Source: Climacteris rufus
Taxonomy: Eukaryota > Chordata > Aves > Passeriformes > Climacteridae
NCBI GenBank assembly: GCA_013398175.1
Contig: VZRZ01008565.1
Span: 420,761 to 484,760 of the forward strand
DNA length: 64,000 bases
Direction of reading: 5' to 3'
Shown: positions 45,695-58,247 of the stretch, in pieces
How the letters are laid out: every line of letters begins with the position of its first letter
Numbering within the stretch: position 1 is the stretch's first letter
Position numbers and translations under genes: made by a program
Notes under the pieces: generated by a model
Told to the model about the DNA's origin: nothing
The model's database searches: none
The model's input: the letters and a program-made list of their open reading frames with translations, nothing else

Positions 45695-45822
45695 CTGAAG
45701 CGTTCAAAAAAAGAGATAACGAGGCACTTGCTGATATGGTTTAGTGGGCATGGAGGTTGCAGGTTGGACCTGACGACCCTGGAAGTCTTTCCCAACATTA
45801 ATGATTCCATGATTCTGTGATT
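45695..45822 (+). mobile_element. CR1 LINE 3' tail
   Basis: Plus-strand CR1: GAAGCGTTCAAAAAAAGAGA, GAGGCACTTGCTGATATGGT, TTAGTGGGCATGGAGG, GGTTGGACCTGACGACCCTG, GTCTTTCCCAACATTAATG, ending ATTCCATGATTCTGTGATTC. Two intact octamers mark the 3' end. Confidence 0.9.
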
Positions 45823-47690
45823 CACTGCCTTCCAAGGGCTGTCAGAGCAGCCAGCATTTAGAGAAATCTTAATTTATGGATTTATGGATAGGCACAGTTT
45901 TTTTTCTTTTAAAGTTCCCAACAAGCAGAGCTGAGGAAGGATCACCTCTTCCTACAAAGGTCTAATGTGTCCCTGGAATGTCAGGTATTGTCCCAGATAC
46001 TGGAGATTAAGAAGGCAATGCTCCCCAGGCAATGTGATATTCCAAATTCTGTTCAGTAGAGCTCTGATGGACATTAGTAAGGAACATGATGTGTCATTTC
46101 CTTGTCTGTAAAACGCAGGGTAAATGGGCTGGAACCCTGCAGGAGAGGGAAAGCAGAGAGGCACAAAAAGCTGTTTCAGTTGTTTTTTCCCCCAGCTCAG
46201 GAAAAATAAGATCATTATTAAAACATACTGTGTTTCTGCATAAAAATTCTGCCTTTCCTTTATCTGTACACTTACCTGTCATACCTTAACAGTTACCTAT
46301 GCAGTGCTGGAAGTGATCGCTATGCAGACTAAGATCTGTTAAATGCCTGCAAATATTTGGATGGATGGAATGATATAAAATGAAGACATCACCATCATCA
46401 TCATCACCACTATTCCTCCTGCTGGTAGATCCATCATTCTGTAAAAGCAACCCTCTCTCCAAGTGTGGGTCAAGAACCCCAGGTGTGAATTCTCGGTGCT
46501 TGCAGGAGCTGCTGAGTTGTGTCAGTGCTCAGCGAGCCCTGGTCCCCCCCGCTGAGCAGGGTCAATGAAGGAGCCACAAACGGCTCATTCCATGCAGGAT
46601 TCAGTCCCAGCGTGTCTGAGCAAATATTTATTATTTGCACAAAGGTACAGAGAGGAATTTTTGTTCTTTGAGGATCCAGAGTCTGGGAAACTCTCTGTGC
46701 ACAGAACCAGCCCAGAGTATCCTCTGTCCTCTGCTGCCTGGAGGGACAGCAGTGAAGGATCTGCTGGTCCTGGGACAGGAGAGATCCTGGGCTGTAATTC
46801 CCACTCCAGGGATATTTGCATTGCTCTATGCCATGGACTTCGTGAAATTTGTTATCTGGTTTAGAAACACTCAGATTTTTTTCTTATGAGCACTCCTAAG
46901 CCATGGGGCCACACTCTTCCCATGGAGACACTTTTCCTTCTCCCTCCTCTAATTATGTTGCCTTTGTCTCATCTGGCTTGAGCCTGGATGAGACTGAGCT
47001 GGGAGCCCTCTCTTACCCAGCAGCTTCCTCCAAAATCCATGGATGTTTGGGCATCCTCAGGGAGACAGAAGGCACAGCTCAGTCTAAGGGAGGCACAACA
47101 TCTCATCTCCCCTTTCCCAGCAAAGACAAACGCGAGCTGTGGGTGCTCCTCCTCTTCACTCAGCTTGGATAGAAAATTCCTCTGAGGGAGGTGAAGGGAT
47201 GCGGCAGGAAGGGGCCACAGAGTTGGCCAGCCCCAAAATCCTTTTGGACGCTCCTGGGGTGCTTCTAGTCACTAAACTCCACTCGAGATCCCCTGAGGGT
47301 GTTTGCATCCTGTGGGGACAAGGAGAAAGCAGAGAAAGTCCCCAGTGAGTGCAGGTCAGATGAACTGGAATGTGAGACCCAGAGCTGCCCGTGGAAATGG
47401 CCGTTTCCAAAGCTCCAGAGGTTCCTGTGATGATGTGGAGGAAACCCCCATGGTGTGATTCAGGTCGGAGGTGGCAGAGAAGGGGTTTGTGTGGGTGCCA
47501 CCAGAAACACGCAGGATCTCAGCTCGCCTGCAATGGGAATTGTGGGAATGCCACAGGGAGAAAGAGCAACTCGAATATAAATCCCACTCAACAGCCAATA
47601 AATCTGGATTGTGTTCTTTCCTTCCCCTCTCAGTGAGGAAAAAAGTCCTGGAATTGGTCTAACAAAATACAAGAGTCTATATGTGTTAAA
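45823..47690. other. unique-looking DNA, no gene recognised
   Basis: Contains a (CAT)n-like run at 46388-46411. No interspersed repeat or credible exon. Confidence 0.5.
46388..46411. repeat. short (CAT)n microsatellite
   Basis: Imperfect CATCAC/CATCAT run of eight triplets. Confidence 0.85.
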
Positions 47691-47701
47691 AAAAAGGGGG
47701 G

Positions 47702-47841
47702 NNNNNNNNNNNNNNNNNNNNNNNNNNNNNNNNNNNNNNNNNNNNNNNNNNNNNNNNNNNNNNNNNNNNNNNNNNNNNNNNNNNNNNNNNNNNNNNNNNN
47801 NNNNNNNNNNNNNNNNNNNNNNNNNNNNNNNNNNNNNNNNN
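47702..47841. other. assembly gap, 140 N, with repeated flanks
   Basis: The left flank ends TGTT, eight A, six G. The right flank begins TGTT, eight A, eleven G. The 18-base match suggests two ends of the same place separated by a G homopolymer that stopped the sequencing. Confidence 0.99.
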
Positions 47842-47864
47842 TGTTAAAAAAAAGGGGGGGGGGG

Positions 47865-48587
47865 AGAAAGGTTTAGGGTAAGATTTGGGGCAGATTTGCG
47901 AAAAATTTGCAGCTTTATGTTATGAAGAAAAACCCTTCAGATGACTTTAAACAGGTCAGAGTTTTTAGATGTGATGGGATTGTGTTTAGCGTCCTCCCAG
48001 CTCTGGCCCCTCGTTCTGGTCAGCTCTTCCAGGAGATGGCAGAAGGTGGGAGACACAATTTCATCAGGAACAGGCACAGTGCTGACAACTTCCATTCTTA
48101 AGTGTTCATTTGTGCTTTGCTTTTTCTTTCCTTCTATCCCATAATAGCACTATGGAGGGAGTGGAGAGACATGCTTATTTGTGTCTGTCTAAATTCCATC
48201 ATCCAGGAATGGGAACACTGTTCCTTCAGTGCAGTGATGGTGGAATAGAATTCCTAGTTAATAGCTCAGGTTCAAGTAATCTCTGGGAATGTATTAGGAG
48301 AAGAATCATTCACAGTATCCACCCAGTGTGACAATCCCTGTGGGAACGGGCTCTGCACAGTCATTAAAGCCCACCTTCACTCCATAAACATCACAAAAGT
48401 TCTTTAATTCACTCATTTATGCTTTTCTGTTGGGTACCAGTGCCCTCTGGCTCGGTCCCTGCTCCAGGGGATCCCTGGAGCATCTCTGGGTATGAACACA
48501 AGGCGGATTAGGATTAGGAGAGGTGGCTGTGAGCAATGGGAAGCTCCCCTGACCATTTTGTAGCATCAGGAGGGATGCTCATCCTCA
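47865..48587. other. unique-looking DNA, no gene recognised
   Basis: Nothing identified. Confidence 0.5.
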
Positions 48588-48912
48588 GGAAGGACCTTCT
48601 GGCTCTCTACAACTCCCTGACAGGAGGGTGCAGCCAGGGGAGGGTGAGACTTTGCTCACAGGGAACAACAGGACAAGACGAAACGGCCTCAAGGTGTGCC
48701 AGGCAAGGGTCAGGTTGGACACCAGGAGGAATTTCTTCATGGAAAGGGTGGCCAGGCATTGGCAGGGGCTGCCCAGGGAGGTGGTGGAGTCCCCATCCCT
48801 GGTCTTCAAGGAATACCTGGAGATGTCTGGCTGATGAGGTGGGGATCAGGCACAGGTTGGACTCGATGGTCTTGGAGGGCTCATCCAACCTTAACTATTC
48901 CACGATTCCATG
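48588..48912 (+). mobile_element. CR1 LINE 3' end
   Basis: Plus-strand CR1 of about 325 bp: CTGGCTCTCTACAACTCCCT, GACAGGAGGGTGCAGCCAGG, GGTTGGACACCAGGAGGAAT, GGCAGGGGCTGCCCAGGGAG, GGACTCGATGGTCTTGGAGG, CCAACCTTAACTATTCCACG, ending ATTCCATGAT. Same group as 228-744 and 18826-19085. Confidence 0.94.
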
Positions 48913-51268
48913 ATCAGCAGAAAAGCTTAATTTACTCCCTTGCATGCCTCATTTTTAACCTTCCTGGGGTAAAAGGCTTCCTTTTCTTCTCCCTTTTGAA
49001 AGCACTCTGTCTTTCCCCAGCAAGCAGGAGTAGCTGGAGTAACTGTTTGCATGGCAGCGGGAGCTGTGCTGCTAAACAAACACGGAGAAAGCCAAAACTT
49101 CCTGCCACTTCACATGTTTGTGTTTTGAAAACCAAGCTATTTATTTAGACAAACTGGAAAATGTAACCACAAATAACCCCTAAAGTGTGCTGCTCGCTTG
49201 CAGCGAGTTAACTGAAACCAGAAGAGGGAGAATTTGTTTATCCGCATATTTTCCTTCCCTCTCCAGGAATATTCTTCCCGCTTCCAGCGGCTTGGGTTTG
49301 TCCCCTTGTACCACCCAGCACTGCTCCAAGAGCCAGGAGGAGGGGAAGCACAGGAAGTTAGTGACTTGCATGGATGAAGGGATCAAAGATCTATGGAATA
49401 CTGTCCCTGTAATGGGTGCTCTGGCTTTGTGCACCCAGAGAAGGAACCAAATGGAATCCCAGCCCACGAAACTCCATGTTTGACCTTGGAAAGTGAAGGC
49501 ATTAATCCACAGCTCTGTCCTGCTCCTAATCCTCTGGCTGATGAAAGACAAAATTATCCTGTTGGCAAAGTCAGTGGGAATGGCTTAGGACAGGCTCGTT
49601 CCCTGCGGCTGCGGCTCCATTCGAGGAACTTTATCTCCAGACTGCACTCCGCTGGCGGAACGGGAGGGGGAAGGAAAGGGCTCCTACCTGACACGAGAGA
49701 CAATGACCTGCTACAGGCAGCTGGGGGGAATGTTAAAGAGCTCAGGGAATGAAAAGGCATTCCCATTCCCAAGGAGCAGGCCTCCCGCACCCAGGTTGGG
49801 AAGGCAGCCTGGAACGGTGTGTGTGCACCCCTGGGCTGGTACCCACAGCGCTGCCATGGCAATGAGCAGAGGGATGGAGGTGTCACCATCATTCTCCTCT
49901 GCATTTCCTCTTCCCCCCCAAAAGTCGCCTCCCCTGGAATTGTAAATGACACCCTTACATCCTCTGGGAGTGCCTTTGCTTCGTGAGCTGCACCTCTGCC
50001 TTTGGGTTAGGGAGGAAACTGTGCGAGTGGGAGATGGGGAAGTGATGGAGAGTGGAAAACCGGGCTGTGCTCAGGGCCCAGACTGGACTGAGAGGTTTTG
50101 CTTCCTCCTGTGCGCTGCTGAATTGATTCTGGATTAATTTAGACTCTACACAAGGTGCTGGTGAGGGTGCTCTGGGGCACAGAGCTGCTCAGAGCTGCAG
50201 GGCAGCGGTGATCCATGGCTGAGGGCATCCCATGGCACAGCTCAGGGGATCCTGAGGATCATTCAGGGTTACCATGGAGGGAGAACAGGATCTGGGAGTT
50301 GCAAAACACCTCATGGCTTTGGCATTTCCTCTGCACTGCATTAGCAGGGCTTGCAAAAGCTTTCACTTAAAACCAGAGGTGGAAAAGGACCTCAGGGAAA
50401 GCCCCTGCCTGGAGAAGTCATGTGGAGGCTCCAGTTGATGTGTTTAACTTGGAACCAGGGCTCATGTGTGAAGGACACATCAGTGCCTTCCATCCCATCT
50501 CCAGGGTCAGGAGCTTCCTTAATGCTCCTTCCCTGCTCCCCCACGTTTAATTGTGTGGAGAAGGCAGATGAGGCTGAGAGAAGAGACAGCATCTTCCCAT
50601 GCCTCAGGCAGGGATCCAGCACAGGTTGGAGTCTGGCTTTCCCATTATCCCTCCAGCATTCCCCATTCTGCCTCTCCCTCATCCCTGTCACCTGGGTTCT
50701 GGGAAACCTGCATGTTGAAATGAGGAGTTTCTGTATCGCATCTACATTTTCTGGCCAAAGCCAGAAAGTTAAAAAATTCCCTGTCTGTGGACCTTGAGGT
50801 ACCCACAACCCCCACCATCCCCCTGAGCAACCCTGGGAAAACTCTCACTGCTCCAGGAAGGGTCCCAGTGATGGTTCCCACAGCTCTCCTGCACACCAGC
50901 ACAAAGCCTCCTCCTGCTGTATCCAGGGATTTCAGGTCAAGTGAAGGGTCTCAGGCAGACCTTAGGGCTCTTATTCCCCAGCACAGAGATCAGGACAGAT
51001 TTTCCTTCAGCTTGGTGCTTAACCACATGGCTAATTCAAAGCATGTGCTGTGCTCATACCAGAGCTGGCTGGGACTTGTGCTGGAAGTGAACTCCATGTG
51101 CTGGAAGTTAACTGGGACTTTACGAGGCTGCAGACCCGGGAATGTCTCTGCTCTTGGATGTCCTCATGTTTGCCAAGAACATTCTCTTGCGTAGATGTTT
51201 ATGGGAACACCCCAGCGCAGATGATGAGCCACACTGCTTTCCTTCCAACAAATGTTCCCCTGGAGTTA
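48913..51268. other. 2.4 kb unique-looking DNA, no gene recognised
   Basis: Open frames of up to about 150 codons lie on both strands of the same segments (49393-49952, 50351-50808), typical of chance in this composition. Confidence 0.5.
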
Positions 51269-51590
51269 TCATGGAATCGTGGAATGGGGTAGAAGGGAGC
51301 TTAAAGATCATTCCGTCCCACCTCTGCCATGGGCAGGGACATCTTCCACTATCCCACAGTGCCCCAAGCCCCGTCCAACCTGGCCTTGGACACTTCCAGG
51401 GATGGGGCAGCCACAGATTCTCTGGGCACCCTGTGCCAGGGCCTCACCATCCTCACAGCTGAGAATTTATTCCCAATATCCATTCAAAGGCACTGTCAGT
51501 TCCCCCTTGAAGCCACTCCCTCTTCTCCCATCATTTCATGTCCTTGTAAACTGTTCCTCTCCAAATTCCTTGTAGGCCCCTTTCTGGCAC
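51269..51590 (-). mobile_element. CR1 LINE 3' end
   Basis: Minus-strand CR1: TCATGGAATCGTGGAATGGG, AGAAGGGAGCTTAAAGATCA, CATGGGCAGGGACATCTTCC, CCTTGGACACTTCCAGGGAT, GGCACCCTGTGCCAGGGCCT, then GTAGGCCCCTTTCTGGCACT. Confidence 0.93.
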
Positions 51591-53302
51591 TGAATCCCCA
51601 CGGTGTTGTTCCCACTTATCCAATCTTTTCCCCTGGGTACCGTGCGGCCCGTGAGCCCCAGAGCCCACTGATCTTCCCCCATCACCAGCATTTTCCTTCC
51701 TTAAATATAAATTCAGTAGGAATCAGCCTCTGCACGGCTCGTGGCAGAGCATCCAGGCTGCAGGGAGCTGGTGGGGCGGGCAGAGCATTGCTCCATCTGC
51801 TCCACGCACTCCATGCTCTGCATCCAAAGGCTTTAAAGGCTGCCACTAACAGCAGTGTTCCTCTGTTTCCTCTGCCCAGACAGAGCAGGAAGTGAAGGGG
51901 AAGATCCGAAGTTTCCTGCTCGGTTGGGCAGTGTGTAACTGATGTTAAAGGAGCTCTGAGAGAGAAAACCAACTGCTGGGGGTTGATGTCCTCGGCATTT
52001 TTGGAGCTTGATTGGTCAAACAGCCACAGAGCTCAGTGAACGTAGTAAAAAGATCTTCCTTGTCTCCCTCCATCTTTTTCCCTCTCTAAATCAATCCCTG
52101 CCCTTCCCACACGTATTGCAGAACAACCCTGCCTTTCATCTTTCCCACGAGCCGCAATCATTCTCCTGTGATTTTCCCTCCAGCCTCTGAGCTATTCCCT
52201 GATCTTGCCTGACCTTCAGCAGGCAGAGCAAGGGGAAAGTGCCTGTGCCTCCAGGGTCGGTGGGAGGAACTGGAAGGCAGAAACATGGAGCTGAGGGAGG
52301 CTGGGAAAGCTGTTTGCACACCCCCCAGAGATGATAGCAGCCATCACAGGGCTGGATTGGCTCTAATTTCAATCCCAACAAGGTAATAAGGAAATAATGC
52401 CACAAACCAGTGGGAAAGGCCCAGAAATAATCACAGTGCACAGCCTTGCAGGGTGCACCTGTGGAAAAACAAGCCATGGGGTGGAGGAGGAACCAAAGCA
52501 TTATCTGGGCTTTTGAAGCTTTGTTGGTAATGGTTCCTTGATTTTTCACAGCCTCCCTCCTTCCACGGCACTTCCCTCCCTTGCACTCAGCTTCAGGACT
52601 TGCCCTCAGCACCCGGAGCAAAACAAAGGCAACCCTTAACCTTGGAGCCTTCACCAAAGTACTCCAGGGATATTTTTGTGCAATTTCTCTTGGCTTGACA
52701 TTAATAGGTTATTTTGCCATGGGGTTTGATGGCCTTTTGATGTCCACCCATGTTTCTGCTGGACTGCATCCAATATCGTCACCCTTGCAGGCTGCTTGGA
52801 CGGCGTGGGAGTTATGCACTGTGAGTTTAGGGTAAAAAGAGCCTTTCCTGAGGGAAAAGTCCCTGCTCTCAGGGCTTAGGACAGGCAGGTGCCCATCTCA
52901 GAGAGGTGTCAGGGGGAAGGGGCAGTGTGGGGGTCATACAGGGCCTCAGTGCCAGGCTTAGGAACTGAGTGTGACTGCTGTGACAGCAGTGTTTTGGAAG
53001 GGTTATATTGTGTGCTTGGAGAGGGCAGAAAGCAGGGAAATGGTTGGAAAGAGGCCAGGGAAATGCAGATTTGGACATCATGTGGTTCAGTCCAGAAACA
53101 GGAGGGTTTGTTTATGGTCTCCTCAACAAGGCAGGGCTGAGGCAGCCCTGAGAGAGAACTTGTGGACGTTATGGGGTGTGATGGGAGAAAGAGTTGGCTC
53201 CATTTCCATGGCCAGACTGCCCTCCCAGCCAGCCCCAGTGAGACCAGTACCTCCCAGTGATGAGCTTCCAAAACTCTCATACTCATCACTGCTCCCTTCT
53301 CT

Positions 53303-53450
53303 CGATGCAAATCCTGGCTTTTTGAGAGGCAGGAATCCTCTGTTGATCCTCCCAGGGTTGAGCTTCAGTAAGTCCCATATTCAGCATCATCTTCATGCAA
53401 ATCAGAACTTTTGGGAGGCAGGAATCCTCTCCTGATCCTTCCAGCTGCTT
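53303..53450. repeat. diverged tandem duplication, offset about 90 bp
   Basis: GATGCAAATCCTGGC... at 53304 is echoed by CATGCAAATCAGAAC... at 53394. Both lead into GAGGCAGGAATCCTCT and TGATCCT.CCAG. Diverged by a few substitutions and one indel. Confidence 0.8.
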
Positions 53451-53870
53451 CTAAGCAAAGCCCAGCCCTTGAGTGGCAGAGACATCTTTCTCCCATGCAT
53501 TTGGCCAGGATTCCTGTCACTGCCAGACACCCATTTATGAACAAGAGCACCGGAAAAGAGAGAGGGAAATCATCTCCGATCTGTTGGAAGGTAAATACTG
53601 CTCCCTCCATTGCCCCTGACAGCCCGTGCCACAGCTGAATTCCCCCCAGGAGCTCCCTGCCATTAATCACCTTCAAAAGGGATCGTTCCACCTCACAGTG
53701 TTTTGCTGTGGCAGAAGGTGAGGCTGCAAAGCTGCTTCCAGTCCCACCCGCTCCTCGTCTGGGGAGAACGCCACGCTGGAGCCGAGCCAGGGCTCACTTA
53801 TCTGCCTTGCTTCCACCTGCTGAGAACGGTGAAATGGGCTTGTTCTGCTGTGGTTTTCATTTCTCCTTCA

Positions 53871-53907
53871 CCTCCTTCCTTTTTCCCCCCCTTTTTTCCC
53901 TTCTTTT
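53871..53907. repeat. 37-nt polypyrimidine tract
   Basis: Uninterrupted C/T from 53871 to 53907, immediately followed by AAG. It could form triplex-type DNA or serve as a splice-acceptor tract; neither is shown. Confidence 0.9.
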
Positions 53908-54535
53908 AAGGCATCTGAGAGGGGTGAGGAGAAATCCCTTATCGCTGGCTCTGGCAGCGCCCTGTGTGTGAGGCCCCCCAGCACCATCAGAGCTCTGGGA
54001 TGATAAACTGGCACCCTGCACATGGCTAATAGGGAAAGGACGAGAGAGGATTAGGATTTTTTCCCTTTGGAGAGCAGTATGGGTTACCTGGGCCAATAAA
54101 CATGGCTGTGACATGCCCATGTTTTCTCAGAATGGATCCACTGGGAACACAGGAGTCTCCAGATGCAGTTTGGGAGGACCTGCTGCAGGCAGTGGGAGGT
54201 TCTGCCCTTCCTTCCTCGGCTCCAGAACAGCCCTTTGCTGACTTGTTGTCCCCTCTCAATTTATTATTGATCCTGAAAAGCTTCTTTGTTAATTTGCCTT
54301 TACTGAAGGCTGAATTTTCCCTCCTGCCTCGTTCCCTCCCTGCAGCAGCCTCCTCCGAGGAACGTGCCCACTGTTCCCACTGTCCCCTTTCACGTCTGCT
54401 TTCCTAGCCAGGGTTCTGCTTTGCCTTCCTCCCCAGAGACATGAGGAAAAGCTCAAGGGGAGGTCCTGAAGGTTGTGTAGACCCCAGTAGCTGTTCCCTT
54501 CCACCCCTTTAGTTAAAAACAGGATATTTGCATTA

Positions 54536-54722
54536 GTATTGGAAGGGACCTTAAGGCCCATCCAGCTCCATCCATGGGCAGGGACACCTTCCACTCTCCC
54601 AGGTTGCTCCAAGCCCCGTCCAGCCTGGCCTTGGACACTTCCAGGGATCCAGGGGCAGCCACAGCTTCTCTGGGCACCCTGTGCCAGGGCCTCCCCACCC
54701 TCATGATAAAAATTCCTTCCTT
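54536..54722 (-). mobile_element. CR1 LINE 3' fragment lacking the terminal tail
   Basis: Minus-strand CR1: ATTGGAAGGGACCTTAAGGC, CCATGGGCAGGGACACCTTC, GATCCAGGGGCAGCCACAGC, CACCCTGTGCCAGGGCCTCC, ending in AAAAATTCCTTCC. The octamer tail and the GGTTTGGG block expected to its left are missing. Confidence 0.92.
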
Positions 54723-57700
54723 TCTCCCTGATGCAGACACATGGGAAGAGGATGAGGCTGTATTCCTGGGGCCATCACCAGCAGTACCTACAGGAAGGGC
54801 ATGTTCTGCTCCATCTCCCTCTTGCCTCTTACAAATATTGGCCCTAATTTGTATAAACAGACCTTTAGGATGCTCAGGTGTAGTTTTCTCAATAACCAAG
54901 CAGTGCCCTCAGGGTGAGGTGCCCTGAGGCTGGGAAGACTCCACATGGCCTGGCTGGAGATGAAGCCTTGCTCTGGTCTCCCACAGGAGATCTGTAAAGG
55001 AGAGCTTGACACTGCTGGACTCTCCGACTTGGATTTCTGATGGGCTTTGGGCACCCAGCTGTGCGATCTGCCCCAAATTCCTCTGAAACCGAGGGCTCAA
55101 ACCCCTCTGGAGGTGCCAGCCCTGCTAAGCAGGAGGGAACAAGGCTCCTGGAGAGGGAGAGCCATGTTAACAGCAGAGGTTTGATTGTGGAAGCCGTTAA
55201 TCACCACGATTACAATTAACACTTCAAAGCCTCTGGACACCCTGTCTGGGCTTCCCTCGTCCTACACCAGCGCCTTGCTGGCTCATTACCTGCGACACCT
55301 CATTCCAGTGCTGCCCAACCCAGCTGCCTCCGGAGGCTCCCGGTGCTCCGCAGGATCTGCAAGGTGCTATCCCGCCGTGTGACAGCATCCCGGTGGGAAG
55401 CAGCCGGTGCTAAAGGGCACAGCCACTCCCTTTCCTTCCCATTTTCCCCCTTTCCACTGTCCCAAGGTCCATTTTTCCCCTTTCCACTGTCCCAAGGTCC
55501 CCGCAGCTGTTTAAAACACTGTTCCTCTCCTCAAAGCACTTTTAATTGCTGCCCCTCACCCAGCAGGCTCACAAAGCAGATGGAAAGCTCCAAGGTCTCC
55601 TTTGCCGGAAAGCTGGGCGTTTTTAAATGTGGAAGACCTCAATTAATAAAATATTCCTCATTTTTCCGAGGTCAGGCTTAGCAGTCGGTCCCGTCATCAA
55701 ATGAGTGTCTTTTCCTGGGGATGTCTGCTCGCTGGAATCTCATTAACACTCACTTGTGCAACGCTCAGTAGCAACTAAATGGGACAGAAAGGGGCTCTTT
55801 CCCTTCTCCTCCCCTATGGATGTGGAGGGAGGCAGGTGAACCTCACACCACTGCCTTTTACCCCCTGTACCCCACTAATCACATCCATTCTGTCACTCAG
55901 TGCCAACCCAGCCTTCAGATCCTTGCGACTCTCTGCTGGTTTGGGTGGAATTCAGGGCAAAACGGTGTCTGGCAAGGAGGTGAGGAGCCTCTGCGCTTGT
56001 GGCAGTGTGGATTTTCACAGCTCTGCTGTTGGAATCGCTCTCTCCCCGTGTGAAGGAGGCCACGGAGTGACCCCGGATTTCCAGCATGTTTAGCTGGAAG
56101 CAGAGTGCAGCTCTTGCTTTCTCAATTCATCAGTCACCACCAGAACATCCATTTTAATGGAGTTCAGGCTGGGGAGCCTTGAAGGGAATTGTTCTGCGAT
56201 AACGAGCTCCTGTGTAAGAGTTATGCCCCGAGTGAAAGCTTCTCTTCCCTGTGGGATCTGAGTCCTCACTGAGGGCCACTTCTGGATGACTCACTATTAT
56301 TATTAATTATTTCTGTGGCACAATAAATGTGAACAGGCACAGGACAATCTCCCTGCCTTGATGAGGTTACAGCATCTCTGCCCTCACTCCAGCCAAATTG
56401 TGGCATAATACAGATGAATAACTGGAATGTAGGGAAGGAAAAAGGAGTAGACTCAGCCCCCACAGGGATGAAACACCAGGCATTAGCTCAAATACAAACT
56501 GGGAATTAACAGCAATACACAGCTAAGGGAAAAAAAGCTGCACATTCCTGGGAAATCCACATCCACACATTATCTCCATGACCAGGATAGAAGGCAAGGA
56601 AGGAAGGAATGGCACCTGCCCTCTCCCCTCCAGCCGTGGTGCTTGACATTGTGCACCAAGGGGCTGATCTCTGTATTTCCCGTACGGAATCTGCCACAAA
56701 TGCCCCACTGACCCCAGGCAATGCCAGCACTTTCATGTGCTGTTAGAAGTTGGTAAATCCAAGGCAGAAGCCCAGATGGAAGTGCAGCCCAACCTGGAGT
56801 GTTTGCAGCATCCTCTCTGCTGTGGTCTGGGCCCTGGAGGAATTTCACCTTGAGGGTTTTTTTCATGGGAACATGCAATCTTCCAGGTACTTCAGCATTT
56901 AGGAACACCTTCTATCTCTGCTCTCCATTTAGGAAAGATCCCTGAGGGCTGTCTGTGCCTCTCCCATGGAATGTATTTGTGTCCTTCCAGTGACATATTC
57001 CTGTGAAAAAAAAACATTCCTGAGGTAGAAAACAGACACCAAACTCCTGGCTCCATCACCTGATAAAGGCAGTGCATTCCCAGCACTGCAGTATCCCAGA
57101 GCAGAATTTGGGGCTTTTGTTTGTCGTTGCACTGGATTAACACCAGCACACACCTCCACTTGACGGGTTGGAGCCCAGAGCCTGAATGCCCGTGTTTCTC
57201 CCAACAACAGCTTTTCTCAGCCACCACCCCCACCCACCTTCCTGCCAGGCTTCCTAAATCCCCACATCTCCAGACAGGCTCTGGTCAGCCCCATTTTTCC
57301 ACAAGAGCAATGGCTCCAGCAGCCATGGGCACGCCTGGGAAGCGCTGGAAGTGAAGCTGTCACAGGAGGCTGTGCCATGCCCTGCAGACAGGTTCTCCAT
57401 CCCGGTGCAGCCCTTCCCGGCTCCACTGCTCTCCTGTAGGCACACTCCTCCTGTATTTTCCACAGCAGCTGGGCCGAGCAGAGCACACTGCTCCGACACA
57501 AACAATTTTGCCAGGGATTTCGCAATTGGCTGCCCTCCCTCACCTCTGAACCGGGACTTCTTGCCAAGAATGTGTTTCCCAGCTCTGCACTTCCAGCCCT
57601 GTCACCTGCAAACACAATTACTCCTTGCTTTGGATCGGCTTCATTAGTGATGGGGCTGGAGAAGGGCTGAAATGGAGCGTGCTGCCTGCTCCGGGGGGGA

Positions 57701-58085
57701 TGTGTTGTTAGCAGGAACAGGGAAGGAGCTTCTGCCAAAGCTGCTCCGTCAAACTCCACACAGCTGCTGCTGGAGAAGCTCTCACTCGCTGATCTGAGGC
57801 AGCGAGGCATGAAGAGGAGTTCTGGGGATGGAGAGGGGACCTGGTGGCTATTGGAATATTAAGCATACAGAGGATGCAGCTGGAATACATCCACCAGTTG
57901 GTTCTGCCTAGGAATCAACACTCCCCCTTCTCAAGGGCTGCTGGTTAAGAGTGGCCATTCAGGGGCTTGGTAAGGCAGGTTTGGATATTTTTTTCATGGT
58001 CTTTGACAATGGATTTTTTTTCATAGGGAAGAGCAGGCTGGAAGAAGCAGCATGGTCATTTAGTGTGTGTCTGACCATAGGAGAG
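54723..58085. other. 3.4 kb unique-looking DNA, no gene recognised
   Basis: Second-longest interval without interspersed repeats. Contains the 30-bp duplication at 55441-55500. A 197-codon minus-strand frame at 57217-57810 has no domain I recognise and overlaps plus-strand frames. Confidence 0.5.
55441..55500. repeat. 30-bp tandem duplication
   Basis: 55441-55470 and 55471-55500 are identical except for one base (C to T at unit position 6). The shared part includes CTTTCCACTGTCCCAAGGTC. Confidence 0.95.
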
Positions 58086-58247
58086 ATCATGGAATCCTAT
58101 ACTCATGGAATGATTTGGGTTGGAAGGCACCTTAAAGCCCATCTCATTCCACACCCTGCCATGGGCAGGGACATCTCCCACTATCCCAGGGTGCTCCAAG
58201 GTGAGCAGGGTGATCCAACCTGGCCTTGAACATTTCCAGGGATGGGA
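58086..58247 (-). mobile_element. CR1 LINE 3' fragment with small internal change
   Basis: Minus-strand CR1: TCATGGAATCCTATACTCAT, GGAATGATTTGGGTTGGAAG, CACCTTAAAGCCCATCTCAT, CATGGGCAGGGACATCTCCC. Near 58200, where other copies read AAGCCCCATCC, this copy has AAGGTGAGCAGGGTGATCC, a small insertion/replacement. Confidence 0.92.

Larger units (their letters stand above)
51591..54535. other. 2.9 kb unique-looking DNA with a 90-bp duplication
   Basis: No gene recognised. Holds the duplication at 53303-53450 and a long polypyrimidine tract at 53871-53907. Confidence 0.5.

Noticed and set aside
57217..57810. 197-codon minus-strand frame as a novel gene
   Set aside because: No domain recognised; plus-strand frame 57351-57647 covers the same bases.
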